Shown: positions 32,156 through 40,632, numbered from the stretch's first letter. The stretch is 64,000 bases of DNA from an uncultured Lachnospiraceae bacterium (GCA_910584205.1 CAJUAA010000002.1:159856-223855), one strand, 5' to 3'. Notes: generated by a model not told the origin, from the sequence alone. Made by a program: numbers and translations.

Positions 32156-32752
32156 ATGGACAGGATACTTTACAAAGGCACCTATGGTTATCTGGACCGG
32201 AGCCGGATCCATGCGTGGAAAAAAGCAGCGCTTATGCTGGCCGTGCCGGTCCTGATTTTTCTGGGGGGCTGGTATGTGAACGGGACCCGGGAGAACGTCA
32301 TGACCGTCGTCGCCATCGTGGGCTGCCTGCCCGGCTGCAATCAGGTGGTGCGGGCGATCATGGCGAGCCGTTACCATTCCATGGACCGGAGATTCTATGA
32401 GACGGTGGAGAAAGCCAGAGGAAATTGCCTGGCGCTGTATGAGAATGTATTTACTTCTTATGAGAAGACCTATTATGTGGACGCCGTCGTCCTGTGCGGA
32501 AGGGAGATTGTGGGCTATTCCAGCGATGCAAAGCTGGATGAAAAAGCGGCTGCGGAGCACATCCGCTCTCTTCTGAAGAAGAGCTCCTATAAACAGAACG
32601 TAACGATCTACAGGAACCAGAATGAATTTTTAGTCCGGGTTCTGAGCCTGTCCGCCGAAGCGGAGCAGCCGCCGTTTGACGGGGACGACCGGTATCCGGA
32701 TTTGACGAGAGATGAGATCATCCGGCATCTTCTCATGTCCATATCGCTGTAG
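32156..32752 (+). CDS. Conserved two-helix membrane protein of unknown function
   Basis: 198 residues. After a short cytoplasmic start ('MDRILYKGTYGYLDRSRIHA') come two hydrophobic segments, 'AALMLAVPVLIFLGGWYV' (about 24-41) and 'VMTVVAIVGCLPGCNQVVRA' (about 48-67), then a soluble domain of 130 residues with 'KSSYKQNVTIYRNQNEFLVR' and an acidic end. I do not recognise a named family. It begins 3 bp after the ygiQ-like stop, with AACAGGAG in front of the ATG, and lies just before an RluA-type gene, so it is likely part of the same operon. Confidence 0.7.
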   Translation: MDRILYKGTYGYLDRSRIHAWKKAALMLAVPVLIFLGGWYVNGTRENVMTVVAIVGCLPGCNQVVRAIMASRYHSMDRRFYETVEKARGNCLALYENVFTSYEKTYYVDAVVLCGREIVGYSSDAKLDEKAAAEHIRSLLKKSSYKQNVTIYRNQNEFLVRVLSLSAEAEQPPFDGDDRYPDLTRDEIIRHLLMSISL

Positions 32753-32773
32753 CGGTTCTGCGGGAGGCATAGT

Positions 32774-33865
32774 ATGAAACAGATCAGAGTCCGGGAGGAA
32801 GAGGCCGGGCAGCGGCTGGATCGGCTGCTGTCCAGATACCTGAAAGAAGCGCCCAAAAGCTTCCTTTATAAAATGATGCGGAAAAAGAACATTACCCTGA
32901 ACGGGAAAAAGGCGGACGGCGGCGAGAAGGTGCAGGCGGGCGATGAGATCCGCGTCTTTCTGTCCGACGGGACCTGGGAGAAATTCGCAGGGCCGGTGCA
33001 GGCGGCTTCGGCTTATCCGGTGACGGACCTGGAGATCCTCTATGAGGACGCCCATATCCTCCTGGTCAATAAGCCGGCGGGCATGCTGGCCCAGAAGGCG
33101 AAACCGGAGGATGTGTCCCTGAATGAATATGTGCTGGGCTATCTGGAGCAGAAGGGACGGTGGAAAGAGGGCGCAGGGGATGGAACGTCCCCGGAGCCGG
33201 ACTGCGTGAAGCGGGAAGGGGCGTCTTTGGAGGCGGCCCGCGTAAACGGGGAAGGGGCGTCCTCGGAGACGGAGAAGGCGGTCCGCGTAAATTATACATT
33301 CCGTCCGTCGGTATGCAACCGGCTGGACCGGAACACCAGCGGGATTGTCATCTGCGGAACGTCCGTGGCGGGCCTTCGGAAGATGTCGGAGCTGTTAAGG
33401 GACCGGAACGTGCACAAATATTATCAGTGCCTGGCGGCGGGACGGCTCACAGAGGAGCAGCGCATCCAGGGGTATCTGCAGAAAGATCCGGGGACAAACA
33501 GGGTCCGGGTCCTTGCAGAGGAACAAAAGGGCGCGGCGCCCATAGAGACGGCCTACCGGCCGCTGCGGGTGTTTGCGGACTGCACCCTTCTGGAGGTCCT
33601 GCTGGTGACGGGCCGCTCCCACCAGATCCGGGCGCACCTTGCTTCCGTGGGGCACCCCATCATCGGGGATTACAAGTACGGAGATCCGAAGACCAATCGG
33701 GATTACCGGAGAAGGTACGGGCTTTCCTGCCAGCTTCTCCACGCGGGACGCCTGGAATTTCCGGTGATGGACGGACTTTTTTCCCACCTGTCCGGCCGGG
33801 TGTTTACGGCAGAGCCGCCCGCCCGGATGCAGGAGATTCTAAAAGACGCAGAAAAGAGGACGTAG
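32774..33865 (+). CDS. RluA-family pseudouridine synthase with a repeat-bearing insertion
   Basis: 363 residues. S4-like N-terminus ('EAGQRLDRLLSRYLKEAPKS', 'KKNITLNGKKADGGEKVQAG'), then 'ILLVNKPAGMLAQKAKPEDV', the catalytic Asp in 'VCNRLDRNTSGIVICG', 'KYYQCLAAG', 'TGRSHQIRAHLASVGHPIIG' and 'LLHAGRLEFPV'. Between the 'NKPAGML' strand and the catalytic loop there are about 40 extra polar residues (about 130-172) made of two imperfect copies of a Glu-Gly-Ala-Ser unit, not part of the family. It modifies uridines in rRNA or tRNA; the target site is unknown. Confidence 0.9.
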   Translation: MKQIRVREEEAGQRLDRLLSRYLKEAPKSFLYKMMRKKNITLNGKKADGGEKVQAGDEIRVFLSDGTWEKFAGPVQAASAYPVTDLEILYEDAHILLVNKPAGMLAQKAKPEDVSLNEYVLGYLEQKGRWKEGAGDGTSPEPDCVKREGASLEAARVNGEGASSETEKAVRVNYTFRPSVCNRLDRNTSGIVICGTSVAGLRKMSELLRDRNVHKYYQCLAAGRLTEEQRIQGYLQKDPGTNRVRVLAEEQKGAAPIETAYRPLRVFADCTLLEVLLVTGRSHQIRAHLASVGHPIIGDYKYGDPKTNRDYRRRYGLSCQLLHAGRLEFPVMDGLFSHLSGRVFTAEPPARMQEILKDAEKRT

Positions 33866-33871
33866 GAACAG

Positions 33872-34417
33872 ATGGCAACCTGGAACACCAGAGGACTGAG
33901 GGGGTCCACGCTGGAAGACATGATCAACCGGACCAACGAAAAATACCGGGAGAAGGGGCTGGCGCTGATTCAGAAGGTGCCCACGCCCATCACCCCCATT
34001 AAAATCGACAAGGAGCACCGCCATATCACCCTTGCCTATTTCGAACAGAAAAGTACCGTGGATTATATCGGGGCCGTGCAGGGCATCCCCGTCTGCTTTG
34101 ACGCCAAGGAGTGCAACGCCCGGACCTTCCCGCTCCATAACGTCCACGAGCATCAGGTGGAGTTTATGAAGGATTTTGAGAAACAGGGCGGAAAGGCGTT
34201 TCTGATTATCTACTATACAACTGAACAGGTGTTCTATTACCTTCATATCCGGCAGCTGCTGACCTTTTGGAACCGGGCCAGGGACGGGGGGCGCAAAAGT
34301 TTCCGGATGGAGGAGCTGGACCCCGCCGGTTTCTTTGAACAGGGCCAGGGGTTTCTGGTGCCTTATCTGGAGCCCTTGAGCCGGGATCTGGAATCAGAGG
34401 TTGACAATCAGGATTGA
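33872..34417 (+). CDS. recU: Holliday junction resolvase RecU
   Basis: 181 residues. 'WNTRGLRGSTLEDMINRTNE' at the N-terminus, 'LIQKVPTPITPIKID', the nuclease core 'KSTVDYIGAVQGIPVCFDAK' followed by E (Asp, Asp/Glu and Lys of the active site), and 'HEHQVEFMKDFEKQGGKAFL' and 'LLTFWNRARDGGRKSF' match Gram-positive RecU, which cuts four-way junctions during recombination and chromosome segregation. It starts 6 bp after the RluA-type gene. The usual neighbour, a penicillin-binding protein (ponA), is absent here. The his promoter lies in its last codons. Confidence 0.93.
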   Translation: MATWNTRGLRGSTLEDMINRTNEKYREKGLALIQKVPTPITPIKIDKEHRHITLAYFEQKSTVDYIGAVQGIPVCFDAKECNARTFPLHNVHEHQVEFMKDFEKQGGKAFLIIYYTTEQVFYYLHIRQLLTFWNRARDGGRKSFRMEELDPAGFFEQGQGFLVPYLEPLSRDLESEVDNQD

Positions 34418-34428
34418 AGTGATATAAT
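34401..34428 (+). promoter_or_regulatory. Predicted promoter of the his operon
   Basis: TTGACA at 34401-34406 and TATAAT at 34423-34428 with a 16-bp spacer; the -35 lies inside the recU coding end. A leader of about 95 nt follows, with an inverted repeat CTTTCGCAT / ATGTGAAAG at about 34441-34472. No T-box (GGGTGGNACCGCG) or his leader peptide is visible. Confidence 0.75.
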
Positions 34429-34531
34429 ACAGTTGTTGCCTTTCGCATAGTAGCAGTTTACCATGTGAAAGTAAGGGTGCCGCCGGAACGCGGGACGGAT
34501 ATCCTGTAAGGCAGCCGGGAAGGAGCATGGG

Positions 34532-35722
34532 ATGTACAGACAGATCCTGCATACACCGGAAGGTGTGCGCGACATATACAATGAAGAATGCAGGCGGAAG
34601 AACCACGTGCAGCAGGTCCTGCATCAAGTTTTTCACAGCTATGGATATGAGGATATCCAGACGCCGACCTTTGAGTTTTTCGACGTGTTCAGCCGGGAGG
34701 TGGGGACCGTCCCCTCCAGGGAGCTGTTCAAGTTTTTTGACCGGGAGGGCAATACGCTGGTGCTGCGGCCGGATATCACGCCGTCCATCGCCCGGGCGGT
34801 GACGAAGTATTTTTCCGAGGAGGACATGCCGGTCCGGCTGTGCTATACGGCCAACACCTTTATCAACCATTCGGATTTTCAGGGACGCCTGAAGGAAAAT
34901 ACGCAGATGGGCGCGGAACTGATCGGGGACGGCAGCGTGGAGGCGGACGCGGAGCTGATCGCCCTGGTGGCGGAATGCCTGCTGGGAGCGGGCCTGACGG
35001 AATTCCAGGTGAGCATCGGCCATGTGGATTTCTTCAAGAGCCTTCTCAGGGAGGCCAGGCTGACGGAAGAGATGGAGCTGGAGCTTCGGGAGTTCATATC
35101 CAATAAAAACATCTACGGCGTCCGGGAGCTTCTGGAACCCCTTCCGCTGGCGTCCGCGCTGAAGGAAGCCTTTGCGGCGATCCCGGACCTGTTCGGTTCC
35201 GTGGAGATACTGGAAAAGGCCGATGCCTGTGCGGTGACGGAGGACGCCAGGCGGGCGCTGGAACGGCTGAAGAAGATCTACGGCCTGCTGGCGTGCTACG
35301 GATATGAGAAATACGTCGCCTTTGACTTGGGCGTGGTCAGCAAATACCGGTATTACACCGGCATCATTTTCCAGGCCTACACGTACGGGACCGGGGATGC
35401 GGTGGCCAAAGGAGGACGGTATGATACGCTCATGGACCATTTTGGAAAATCCGCGCCGGCCACAGGCTTTGCCTTCGTGCTGGACCGCCTTATGAACGCG
35501 CTGTCCCGCCAGAAGGTGCAGATGGATACGGGCGCGGACCGGACGCTGATCGTCTACCGGGCTTCCCGGTCGGAGGAAGCCATCCGGATGGCCATGGAGC
35601 TTCGCAGGCAGGGCAGGACGGCGGAGCTGATGCCGGAGCAGATCGGCCGGGATTATGAGGCTTACGCAGAGAAGAACGGCGTCCGGGAGATCCGGTATGT
35701 CAAAGGGGAGGAACCGTTATGA
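34532..35722 (+). CDS. hisZ: ATP phosphoribosyltransferase regulatory subunit HisZ
   Basis: 396 residues resembling histidyl-tRNA synthetase catalytic domain without the anticodon-binding part: 'LHTPEGVRDIYNEECRRKNH', 'EDIQTPTFEFFDVFSREVG', 'LRPDITPSIARAV', and 'YTGIIFQAYTYGTGDAVAKG'. HisZ binds short HisG and carries the histidine feedback site. The next gene is a short HisG (222 residues, without the C-terminal ACT-like domain), which requires HisZ, so the two fit. The stop overlaps hisG (ATGA). AAGGAG precedes the ATG at 34532. Confidence 0.92.
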   Translation: MYRQILHTPEGVRDIYNEECRRKNHVQQVLHQVFHSYGYEDIQTPTFEFFDVFSREVGTVPSRELFKFFDREGNTLVLRPDITPSIARAVTKYFSEEDMPVRLCYTANTFINHSDFQGRLKENTQMGAELIGDGSVEADAELIALVAECLLGAGLTEFQVSIGHVDFFKSLLREARLTEEMELELREFISNKNIYGVRELLEPLPLASALKEAFAAIPDLFGSVEILEKADACAVTEDARRALERLKKIYGLLACYGYEKYVAFDLGVVSKYRYYTGIIFQAYTYGTGDAVAKGGRYDTLMDHFGKSAPATGFAFVLDRLMNALSRQKVQMDTGADRTLIVYRASRSEEAIRMAMELRRQGRTAELMPEQIGRDYEAYAEKNGVREIRYVKGEEPL

Positions 35723-36387
35723 GATATCTCACGTTTGCCCTTGGAAAAGGGCGGCTTGCCAAGAAGACCATGGAGCTTTTTCGGCAGATCGGGATCACCT
35801 GCGAGGAGATGCAGGACCCGGCCACCAGAAAGCTGATCTTCGTCAACGAGGAGCTGAAGCTGAAATTTTTCCTGGCAAAGGCGCCGGACGTGCCCACCTA
35901 TGTGGAATACGGAGCGGCGGATGTGGGGATCGTGGGAAAGGATACGATCCTGGAGGAAGGCAGGCGGATGTATGAGGTGCTGGATCTGGGATACGGAAGA
36001 TGCCGGATGTGCGTCTGCGGCCCCGAATCGGCGAGAGAGCTTCTGAAGCATCAGGAGCTGATCCGGGTGGCGACCAAATACCCCCACATCGCGAAGGATT
36101 ATTTTTACAACCGGAAGCATCAGACGGTGGAGATCATCAAACTGAACGGCTCCATCGAGCTGGCGCCCATCGTAGGGCTTTCGGAAGTGATCGTGGATAT
36201 TGTGGAAACCGGGTCCACGCTGAAGGAAAACGGGCTGAAGGTGCTGGAGGAGGTCTGTCCTCTGTCCGCCCGCATGGTAGTGAACCAGGTGAGCATGAAG
36301 ATGGAAAACGAGCGGATCGGAAAGATCATAGGAGAACTGAAGGCGGTTCTGCAGGAGGAAGGACAGATATGCGGATCATCAGTCTGA
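35719..36387 (+). CDS. hisG: ATP phosphoribosyltransferase catalytic subunit HisG (short form)
   Basis: 222 residues; first step of histidine synthesis, joining ATP and PRPP. 'LTFALGKGRLAKKTMELFRQ', 'LAKAPDVPTYVEYGAADVGI', 'KDTILEEGRRMYEVLDLGYG' and 'LAPIVGLSEVIVDIVETGST' (PRPP-binding) are intact. Its length shows the short HisG type that forms a complex with HisZ. It overlaps hisZ by 4 bp and hisD by 19 bp. Feedback inhibition by histidine would act through HisZ. Confidence 0.95.
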   Translation: MRYLTFALGKGRLAKKTMELFRQIGITCEEMQDPATRKLIFVNEELKLKFFLAKAPDVPTYVEYGAADVGIVGKDTILEEGRRMYEVLDLGYGRCRMCVCGPESARELLKHQELIRVATKYPHIAKDYFYNRKHQTVEIIKLNGSIELAPIVGLSEVIVDIVETGSTLKENGLKVLEEVCPLSARMVVNQVSMKMENERIGKIIGELKAVLQEEGQICGSSV

Positions 36388-37658
36388 ATGAGGAATCCAG
36401 AGGAATGCTTCTGGAACAGTTGCTGAAACGGAGTCCGGGAAACTACGGACAGTATGAGGACACGGTGAGAGAGATCGTGGAGCGGGTGCGGACCGAAGGG
36501 GATGCGGCGCTTTTTGAATATACGGGGCGGTTTGACTGGGAAGGGATCGACGCTTCCAGTATCCGGGTTACGGAGGAGGAGATGCAGGAGGCCTACGGCG
36601 CCGTGGATCCCCGGCTTCTCGACACCATACGCAGGGCGCTGGTGAACATCCGCGCCTATCATGAGAAGCAGAAGCGGTACAGCTGGTTTGACACCACGCC
36701 GGACGGGACCATGCTGGGGCAGAAGGTGACGCCTCTGCAGGCGGCGGGCGTCTATGTGCCGGGCGGGAAGGCGGTCTATCCGTCCTCGGTGCTTATGAAC
36801 ATCGTGCCGGCGCGGATCGCCGGCGTGGAGCGGATCATCATGGCGACCCCGTGCAGCCGTCAGGGCCGGATCGATCCGGCGGTGCTGGTGGCGGCGAAGG
36901 AAGCGGGCGTGGACGAGATCTATAAGATGGGCGGCGCCCAGGCGGTGGCGGCCATGGCGTTCGGGACGGAGAGCGTGCCGAAGGTGGACAAGATCACCGG
37001 GCCGGGCAACATCTTTGTGGCGCTGGCCAAAAAAGCGGTGTCCGGATATGTGAGCATCGATTCCATCGCCGGGCCCAGCGAGATCCTCGTGCTGGCGGAC
37101 GAAAGCGCCAACGCCCGGTATGTGGCGGCGGATCTGCTGTCCCAGGCCGAGCATGACGAGATGGCCAGCGCGATTCTTGTGACCACCAGCCGGACGCTGG
37201 CGGAGCAGGTATCGGACGAAGTGGACCGGCTTGTGAAAGATTTGTCAAGAAAAGAGATCATTCAGAAATCCCTGGACAACTACGGATATGTGCTGGTGGC
37301 CGATACAAAGGAAGCGGCTCTTGACACCGTGAACCTGATCGCCTCCGAGCATCTGGAGATCATGACGAAAAATCCCTTTGAGGACATGATGAAGGTCAGG
37401 AATGCGGGAGCGATCTTTCTGGGCGAGAACAGCAGCGAGCCGCTGGGAGATTATTTTGCGGGACCGAACCACATTCTTCCCACCAACGGCACCGCGCGGT
37501 TTTTCTCGCCGGTGTCCGTGGATGATTTTGTGAAAAAATCCAGCATCATCTACTATTCCAGGGAAGCGCTTGAAAAAGTACATGAGGACATTGAATATTT
37601 TGCAGAAAATGAACGGCTGACGGCCCATGCCGGTTCCATCCGGGTTCGTTTTGAATAA
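36369..37658 (+). CDS. hisD: Histidinol dehydrogenase HisD
   Basis: 429 residues from the ATG at 36369 (CAGGAGGAAGG upstream, inside hisG). 'AGVYVPGGKAVYPSSVLMNI', 'EIYKMGGAQAVAAMAFGTES', 'KITGPGNIFVALAKKAVSG', 'DSIAGPSEILVLADESANAR', 'SQAEHDEMASAILVT' and 'FAGPNHILPTNGTARFFSPV' carry the zinc- and substrate-binding residues. It oxidises histidinol to histidine in two steps. The frame is open upstream to 36000, but hisG covers that region. Confidence 0.95.
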   Translation: MRIISLNEESRGMLLEQLLKRSPGNYGQYEDTVREIVERVRTEGDAALFEYTGRFDWEGIDASSIRVTEEEMQEAYGAVDPRLLDTIRRALVNIRAYHEKQKRYSWFDTTPDGTMLGQKVTPLQAAGVYVPGGKAVYPSSVLMNIVPARIAGVERIIMATPCSRQGRIDPAVLVAAKEAGVDEIYKMGGAQAVAAMAFGTESVPKVDKITGPGNIFVALAKKAVSGYVSIDSIAGPSEILVLADESANARYVAADLLSQAEHDEMASAILVTTSRTLAEQVSDEVDRLVKDLSRKEIIQKSLDNYGYVLVADTKEAALDTVNLIASEHLEIMTKNPFEDMMKVRNAGAIFLGENSSEPLGDYFAGPNHILPTNGTARFFSPVSVDDFVKKSSIIYYSREALEKVHEDIEYFAENERLTAHAGSIRVRFE

Positions 37659-37668
37659 GGAGGCAGGT

Positions 37669-38259
37669 ATGAAGGACAGAACAGCGGCGGTGGAACGCAG
37701 TACGAAGGAGACGAAGATCCGCATGCGTCTGAACCTGGACGGCAGCGGGACGGCGGAGCTGAAGACAGGGGTCGGATTTTTTGACCATATGCTGGACGGC
37801 TTTGCAAGGCACGGCCTGTTTGACCTCTCCGTCCATGTGGACGGGGACCTTCACGTGGACTGCCACCATACGGTGGAAGATACGGGCATCGTGCTGGGAC
37901 AGGCGATCCGGGAGGCCGTGGGAGACAAGAAGGGAATCCGGCGGTACGGAAGCTGTATCCTTCCCATGGACGAGGCGCTGGTACTCTGCGCCGTGGACCT
38001 GTCCGGAAGGCCGTATTACGTGTCGGACGCACAGTTTACGGTCCCGAGGATCGGAGATCTGGATACGGAGATGGTGAAGGAATTTTTCTATGCGGTGTCG
38101 TACAGCGGGCAGATGAACCTGCATTTTAAAGTGTTGTCCGGAAGCAATAACCATCACATCTGCGAAGCCATGTTCAAGGCCTTTGCCAAGGCGCTGGATG
38201 CGGCGACGGCTTATGATGGCCGGATTACGGACGTATTATCAACGAAAGGCAGTTTATAA
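37669..38259 (+). CDS. hisB: Imidazoleglycerol-phosphate dehydratase HisB (monofunctional)
   Basis: 196 residues from the ATG at 37669, preceded by AAGGAGGCAGG. 'DRTAAVERSTKETKIRMRLN', 'GVGFFDHMLDGFARHGLFDL', 'HVDCHHTVEDTGIVLGQAIR' (metal His and Glu) and 'SGSNNHHICEAMFKAFAKAL' are typical. There is no N-terminal histidinol-phosphatase domain, so a separate HisJ/HisN would be needed. It lies 10 bp after hisD and 1 bp before the hisIE fusion gene. Confidence 0.95.
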   Translation: MKDRTAAVERSTKETKIRMRLNLDGSGTAELKTGVGFFDHMLDGFARHGLFDLSVHVDGDLHVDCHHTVEDTGIVLGQAIREAVGDKKGIRRYGSCILPMDEALVLCAVDLSGRPYYVSDAQFTVPRIGDLDTEMVKEFFYAVSYSGQMNLHFKVLSGSNNHHICEAMFKAFAKALDAATAYDGRITDVLSTKGSL

Positions 38260-38260
38260 G

Positions 38261-39502
38261 ATGAAGAAAAAATATCTGGTTCCGGTTATGCCCCTTCGGA
38301 ACGGAAAGGCAAACGGGCAGGACGCGGCGGCTCTGGCAGGCACCTACAGCGACAACGGAGCGGACGGCATCCTGATCCTGGACTTGTCCGAGACGGACGA
38401 GGAGCATGAACAGAACATCGGAGCGATGAAGGAGATCTGCAAAAAGGCGGAGATTCCGGTCTACGCCGGAGGGCGGATCCGCCGCGTGGAGGATGTGAAG
38501 AAGATCCTCTATGCAGGCTGTGAAAAGGCGATCCTGAACTACGGCAGAGAAAGCAATGTGGAGATGGCGAAAGAGGTGTCCGGCCGGTTCGGAAGGGAGA
38601 AGATCGGCTTCAGCATCGGAGACGGGACGCAGCTTCTGGCGCCTCTGGAGGAGACGGGCAGCCTGATCTTCTGGTCCGGTTCCGACCAGCAGTGCCCTTA
38701 CGGAGGAGCGCTTCCCGTCATCAGCATCAGCCCCGCGGCGTCGGACGAAGCGGTGATCGACGTGCTGTCCAACAAATGGGTGACCGGCATCGCGGCGGCG
38801 TATTTTTCCACGGCGGCGGCGGACTTTATGGGTCTGAAGCAGAAGGCGGCGGGCCGGGGACTGTGCATGAACGTGCTGGAGAGCAGCTTTTCCTGGGCGG
38901 ACCTGAAGGAAGGGGACAATGGGCTGATCCCGGTGGTCGTGCAGGATTACCGGACTTCGGAGGTGCTCATGCTGGCGTACATGAACGAAGAGGCGTTTGA
39001 CCTGACCATAAGGACCGGGAAGATGACCTACTGGAGCCGGAGCCGTGGAGAGTTGTGGATAAAAGGGATGACCAGCGGTCATTTTCAATACGTCAAATGC
39101 CTGTCCATTGACTGCGACAACGATACGATCCTGGCGAAGGTGAGCCAGGTGGGCGCCGCGTGCCATACGGGAAACCATACGTGTTTTTACCGGGACATGG
39201 TCCGGAAGGAGTACCGGGAATCCAATCCGCTGAAGGTCTTTGAGGACGTGTACGAGGTGATCCGGGACCGGAAGGTCCATCCGAAGGAAGGGTCTTACAC
39301 CAACTACCTGTTTGACAAGGGGATCGACAAGATCCTGAAGAAGGTGGGAGAGGAAGCGACGGAGCTGGTGATCGCGGCGAAGAATCCGGACCCGGAGGAG
39401 ATCCGGTACGAGCTGTCGGACTTTCTCTACCACGCCATGGTGCTGATGGTGGAACGGGGCGTGACCTGGGAGGAGATCACCAGAGAACTTGCCAACCGCT
39501 GA
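38261..39502 (+). CDS. hisIE: HisIE bifunctional protein with a degenerate HisA/HisF-like N-terminal domain
   Basis: 413 residues in three parts. Residues 1 to about 210 form a HisA/HisF-like barrel ('DNGADGILILDLSETDEEHE', 'IPVYAGGRIRRVEDVKKILY', 'KAILNYGRESNVEMAKEVSG'), but the N-terminal catalytic Asp of 'IPAIDL' is Pro here ('VPVMPLRNGK') and the later catalytic Asp is not recognisable. About 215-320 is phosphoribosyl-AMP cyclohydrolase ('MLAYMNEEAFDLTIRTGKMT', 'SIDCDNDTILAKVSQVG', 'CHTGNHTCFY'). About 325-413 is phosphoribosyl-ATP pyrophosphohydrolase ('KVGEEATELVIAAKN', 'ELSDFLYHAMVLM'). HisI and HisE look active; the barrel does not. No hisA, hisF, hisH or hisC follows. Confidence 0.9.
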   Translation: MKKKYLVPVMPLRNGKANGQDAAALAGTYSDNGADGILILDLSETDEEHEQNIGAMKEICKKAEIPVYAGGRIRRVEDVKKILYAGCEKAILNYGRESNVEMAKEVSGRFGREKIGFSIGDGTQLLAPLEETGSLIFWSGSDQQCPYGGALPVISISPAASDEAVIDVLSNKWVTGIAAAYFSTAAADFMGLKQKAAGRGLCMNVLESSFSWADLKEGDNGLIPVVVQDYRTSEVLMLAYMNEEAFDLTIRTGKMTYWSRSRGELWIKGMTSGHFQYVKCLSIDCDNDTILAKVSQVGAACHTGNHTCFYRDMVRKEYRESNPLKVFEDVYEVIRDRKVHPKEGSYTNYLFDKGIDKILKKVGEEATELVIAAKNPDPEEIRYELSDFLYHAMVLMVERGVTWEEITRELANR

Positions 39503-39510
39503 GACGGCCG

Positions 39511-39562
39511 GGCCGCGGAAAAAGAGCCGGACAGGCCGCGGAAAAGAAGAGGCAGCCGGACA
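39511..39562 (+). repeat. Imperfect tandem duplication after hisIE
   Basis: Copies at 39511-39533 and 39534-39562, beginning GGCCGCGGAAAA and ending GCCGGACA, the second with 6 extra bases. Non-coding on present evidence. Confidence 0.55.
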
Positions 39563-39659
39563 GATGGAAGGAATGATTCGGAAAACGGCTCATACAATAG
39601 GTGCAGAGGGACAGTCCTTTGCAGGGATGTCTCCCGGAAAAGGAAGGGGAGAAGAAGCT

Positions 39660-39923
39660 ATGGGCGCATACAGAGAACAGCTGTTGAGGGAGACTTACGG
39701 AAACCGGATATCCGGGCTCCACGGACAGACGGCGGAGGAGCCTTCGGGTTCCTTCGTTTTGTTTAAACTGAAGTTTATCATCTGTCTGTTTCTCTTTGCC
39801 GGGTTTGCCTATCTGAGCATGACCGGGAAGAGTTTTTACAATATCACGGCGGATCAGATCGTGGAGGCGGTGACGGAGAAGGACCTGTACACGCAGCTTT
39901 CGGAACTTGGGCTTTACGAATGA
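39660..39923 (+). CDS. Small single-span membrane protein
   Basis: 87 residues from the ATG at 39660, with AAGGAAGGGGAG upstream; the frame is open further upstream but starts there would overlap hisIE. A polar N-terminus ('AYREQLLRETYGNRISGLHG') precedes one hydrophobic helix ('LKFIICLFLFAGFAYLSM', about 42-60) and an acidic outer tail ('ITADQIVEAVTEKDLYTQLS'). It looks like a genuine small protein; no family is recognised. Confidence 0.65.
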   Translation: MGAYREQLLRETYGNRISGLHGQTAEEPSGSFVLFKLKFIICLFLFAGFAYLSMTGKSFYNITADQIVEAVTEKDLYTQLSELGLYE

Positions 39924-39995
39924 ACCGGCGGATGTTAAAATGTGAGAAAACATACTGGCAGATCCAGTAACTACACCAGAAAAAGCGGAGGGACC

Positions 39996-40577
39996 ATGGA
40001 ACTTTTAGAGAAAAGGATACAGGCGGACGGGATTGTGAAAAAAGGAAACGTACTGAAGGTGGATAATTTTCTGAACCATCAGATGGATATCGAGCTGTTC
40101 AATGAGATGGGAAAGGAATTCCGGCGGCTGTTTGCGGACAAAGAGATCGACAAGATCCTGACCATCGAGGCGTCCGGCATCGGGATCGCCTGCATCGCGG
40201 CCCAGTATTTTCATGTGCCGGTAGTATTTGCGAAAAAAGCGCAGAGCATCAACATTGACGGGGACGTGTACCGTACGCGGATCGAATCCTTTACCCATAA
40301 GCGGGTATACGATGTGATCGTATCCAGGAAATATCTGAATTCCGGGGAGCGAATCCTGATCATCGATGATTTCCTCGCCAACGGATGCGCGGTCCGGGGA
40401 CTGATCGAGCTGATCGAATGCGCCGGAGCGACGGTGGAGGGGATCGGCATCGCCATCGAGAAGGGGCAGCAGTCCGGCGGAAGAGAACTCCGGGAAAAGG
40501 GGTATCAGGTGGAGTCGCTGGCCATCATCAGCCAGATGGACGAGGAGACCGGAACGATTACGTTTTCTCACGCATGA
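39996..40577 (+). CDS. xpt: Xanthine phosphoribosyltransferase
   Basis: 193 residues from the ATG at 39996 (GCGGAGGG upstream). 'MELLEKRIQADGIVKKGNVL' start, 'VDNFLNHQMDIELFNEMGKE', 'TIEASGIGIACIAAQYFHVP', the PRPP-binding loop 'GERILIIDDFLANGCAVRGL', and 'GIGIAIEKGQQSGGRELREK' identify Xpt. It salvages xanthine to XMP. No purine riboswitch is seen upstream, unlike Bacillus xpt. No pbuX-type permease is adjacent. Confidence 0.95.
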   Translation: MELLEKRIQADGIVKKGNVLKVDNFLNHQMDIELFNEMGKEFRRLFADKEIDKILTIEASGIGIACIAAQYFHVPVVFAKKAQSINIDGDVYRTRIESFTHKRVYDVIVSRKYLNSGERILIIDDFLANGCAVRGLIELIECAGATVEGIGIAIEKGQQSGGRELREKGYQVESLAIISQMDEETGTITFSHA

Positions 40578-40601
40578 GATGAGGAAAAAGAAACGTACGG
40601 C

Positions 40602-40632
40602 CCGGGTCCGGCAGGTACCCGGTGAAGTTTTT
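40602..40632 (+). terminator. Possible weak terminator after xpt
   Basis: Stem CCGGGT / ACCCGG (40602-40607 with 40617-40622), then TGAAGTTTTT. The T-run is offset by five bases, so the call is tentative. Confidence 0.35.

Noticed and set aside
34435..34531. T-box leader before hisZ
   Set aside because: The conserved GGTGGNACCGCG block is absent; GGGTGCCGCCGGAACGCGG only loosely resembles it and no terminator follows.
39942..39995. Upstream start for xpt and a purine riboswitch
   Set aside because: The earlier start lacks a ribosome binding site and family residues, and no purine-aptamer core is visible in the short spacer.
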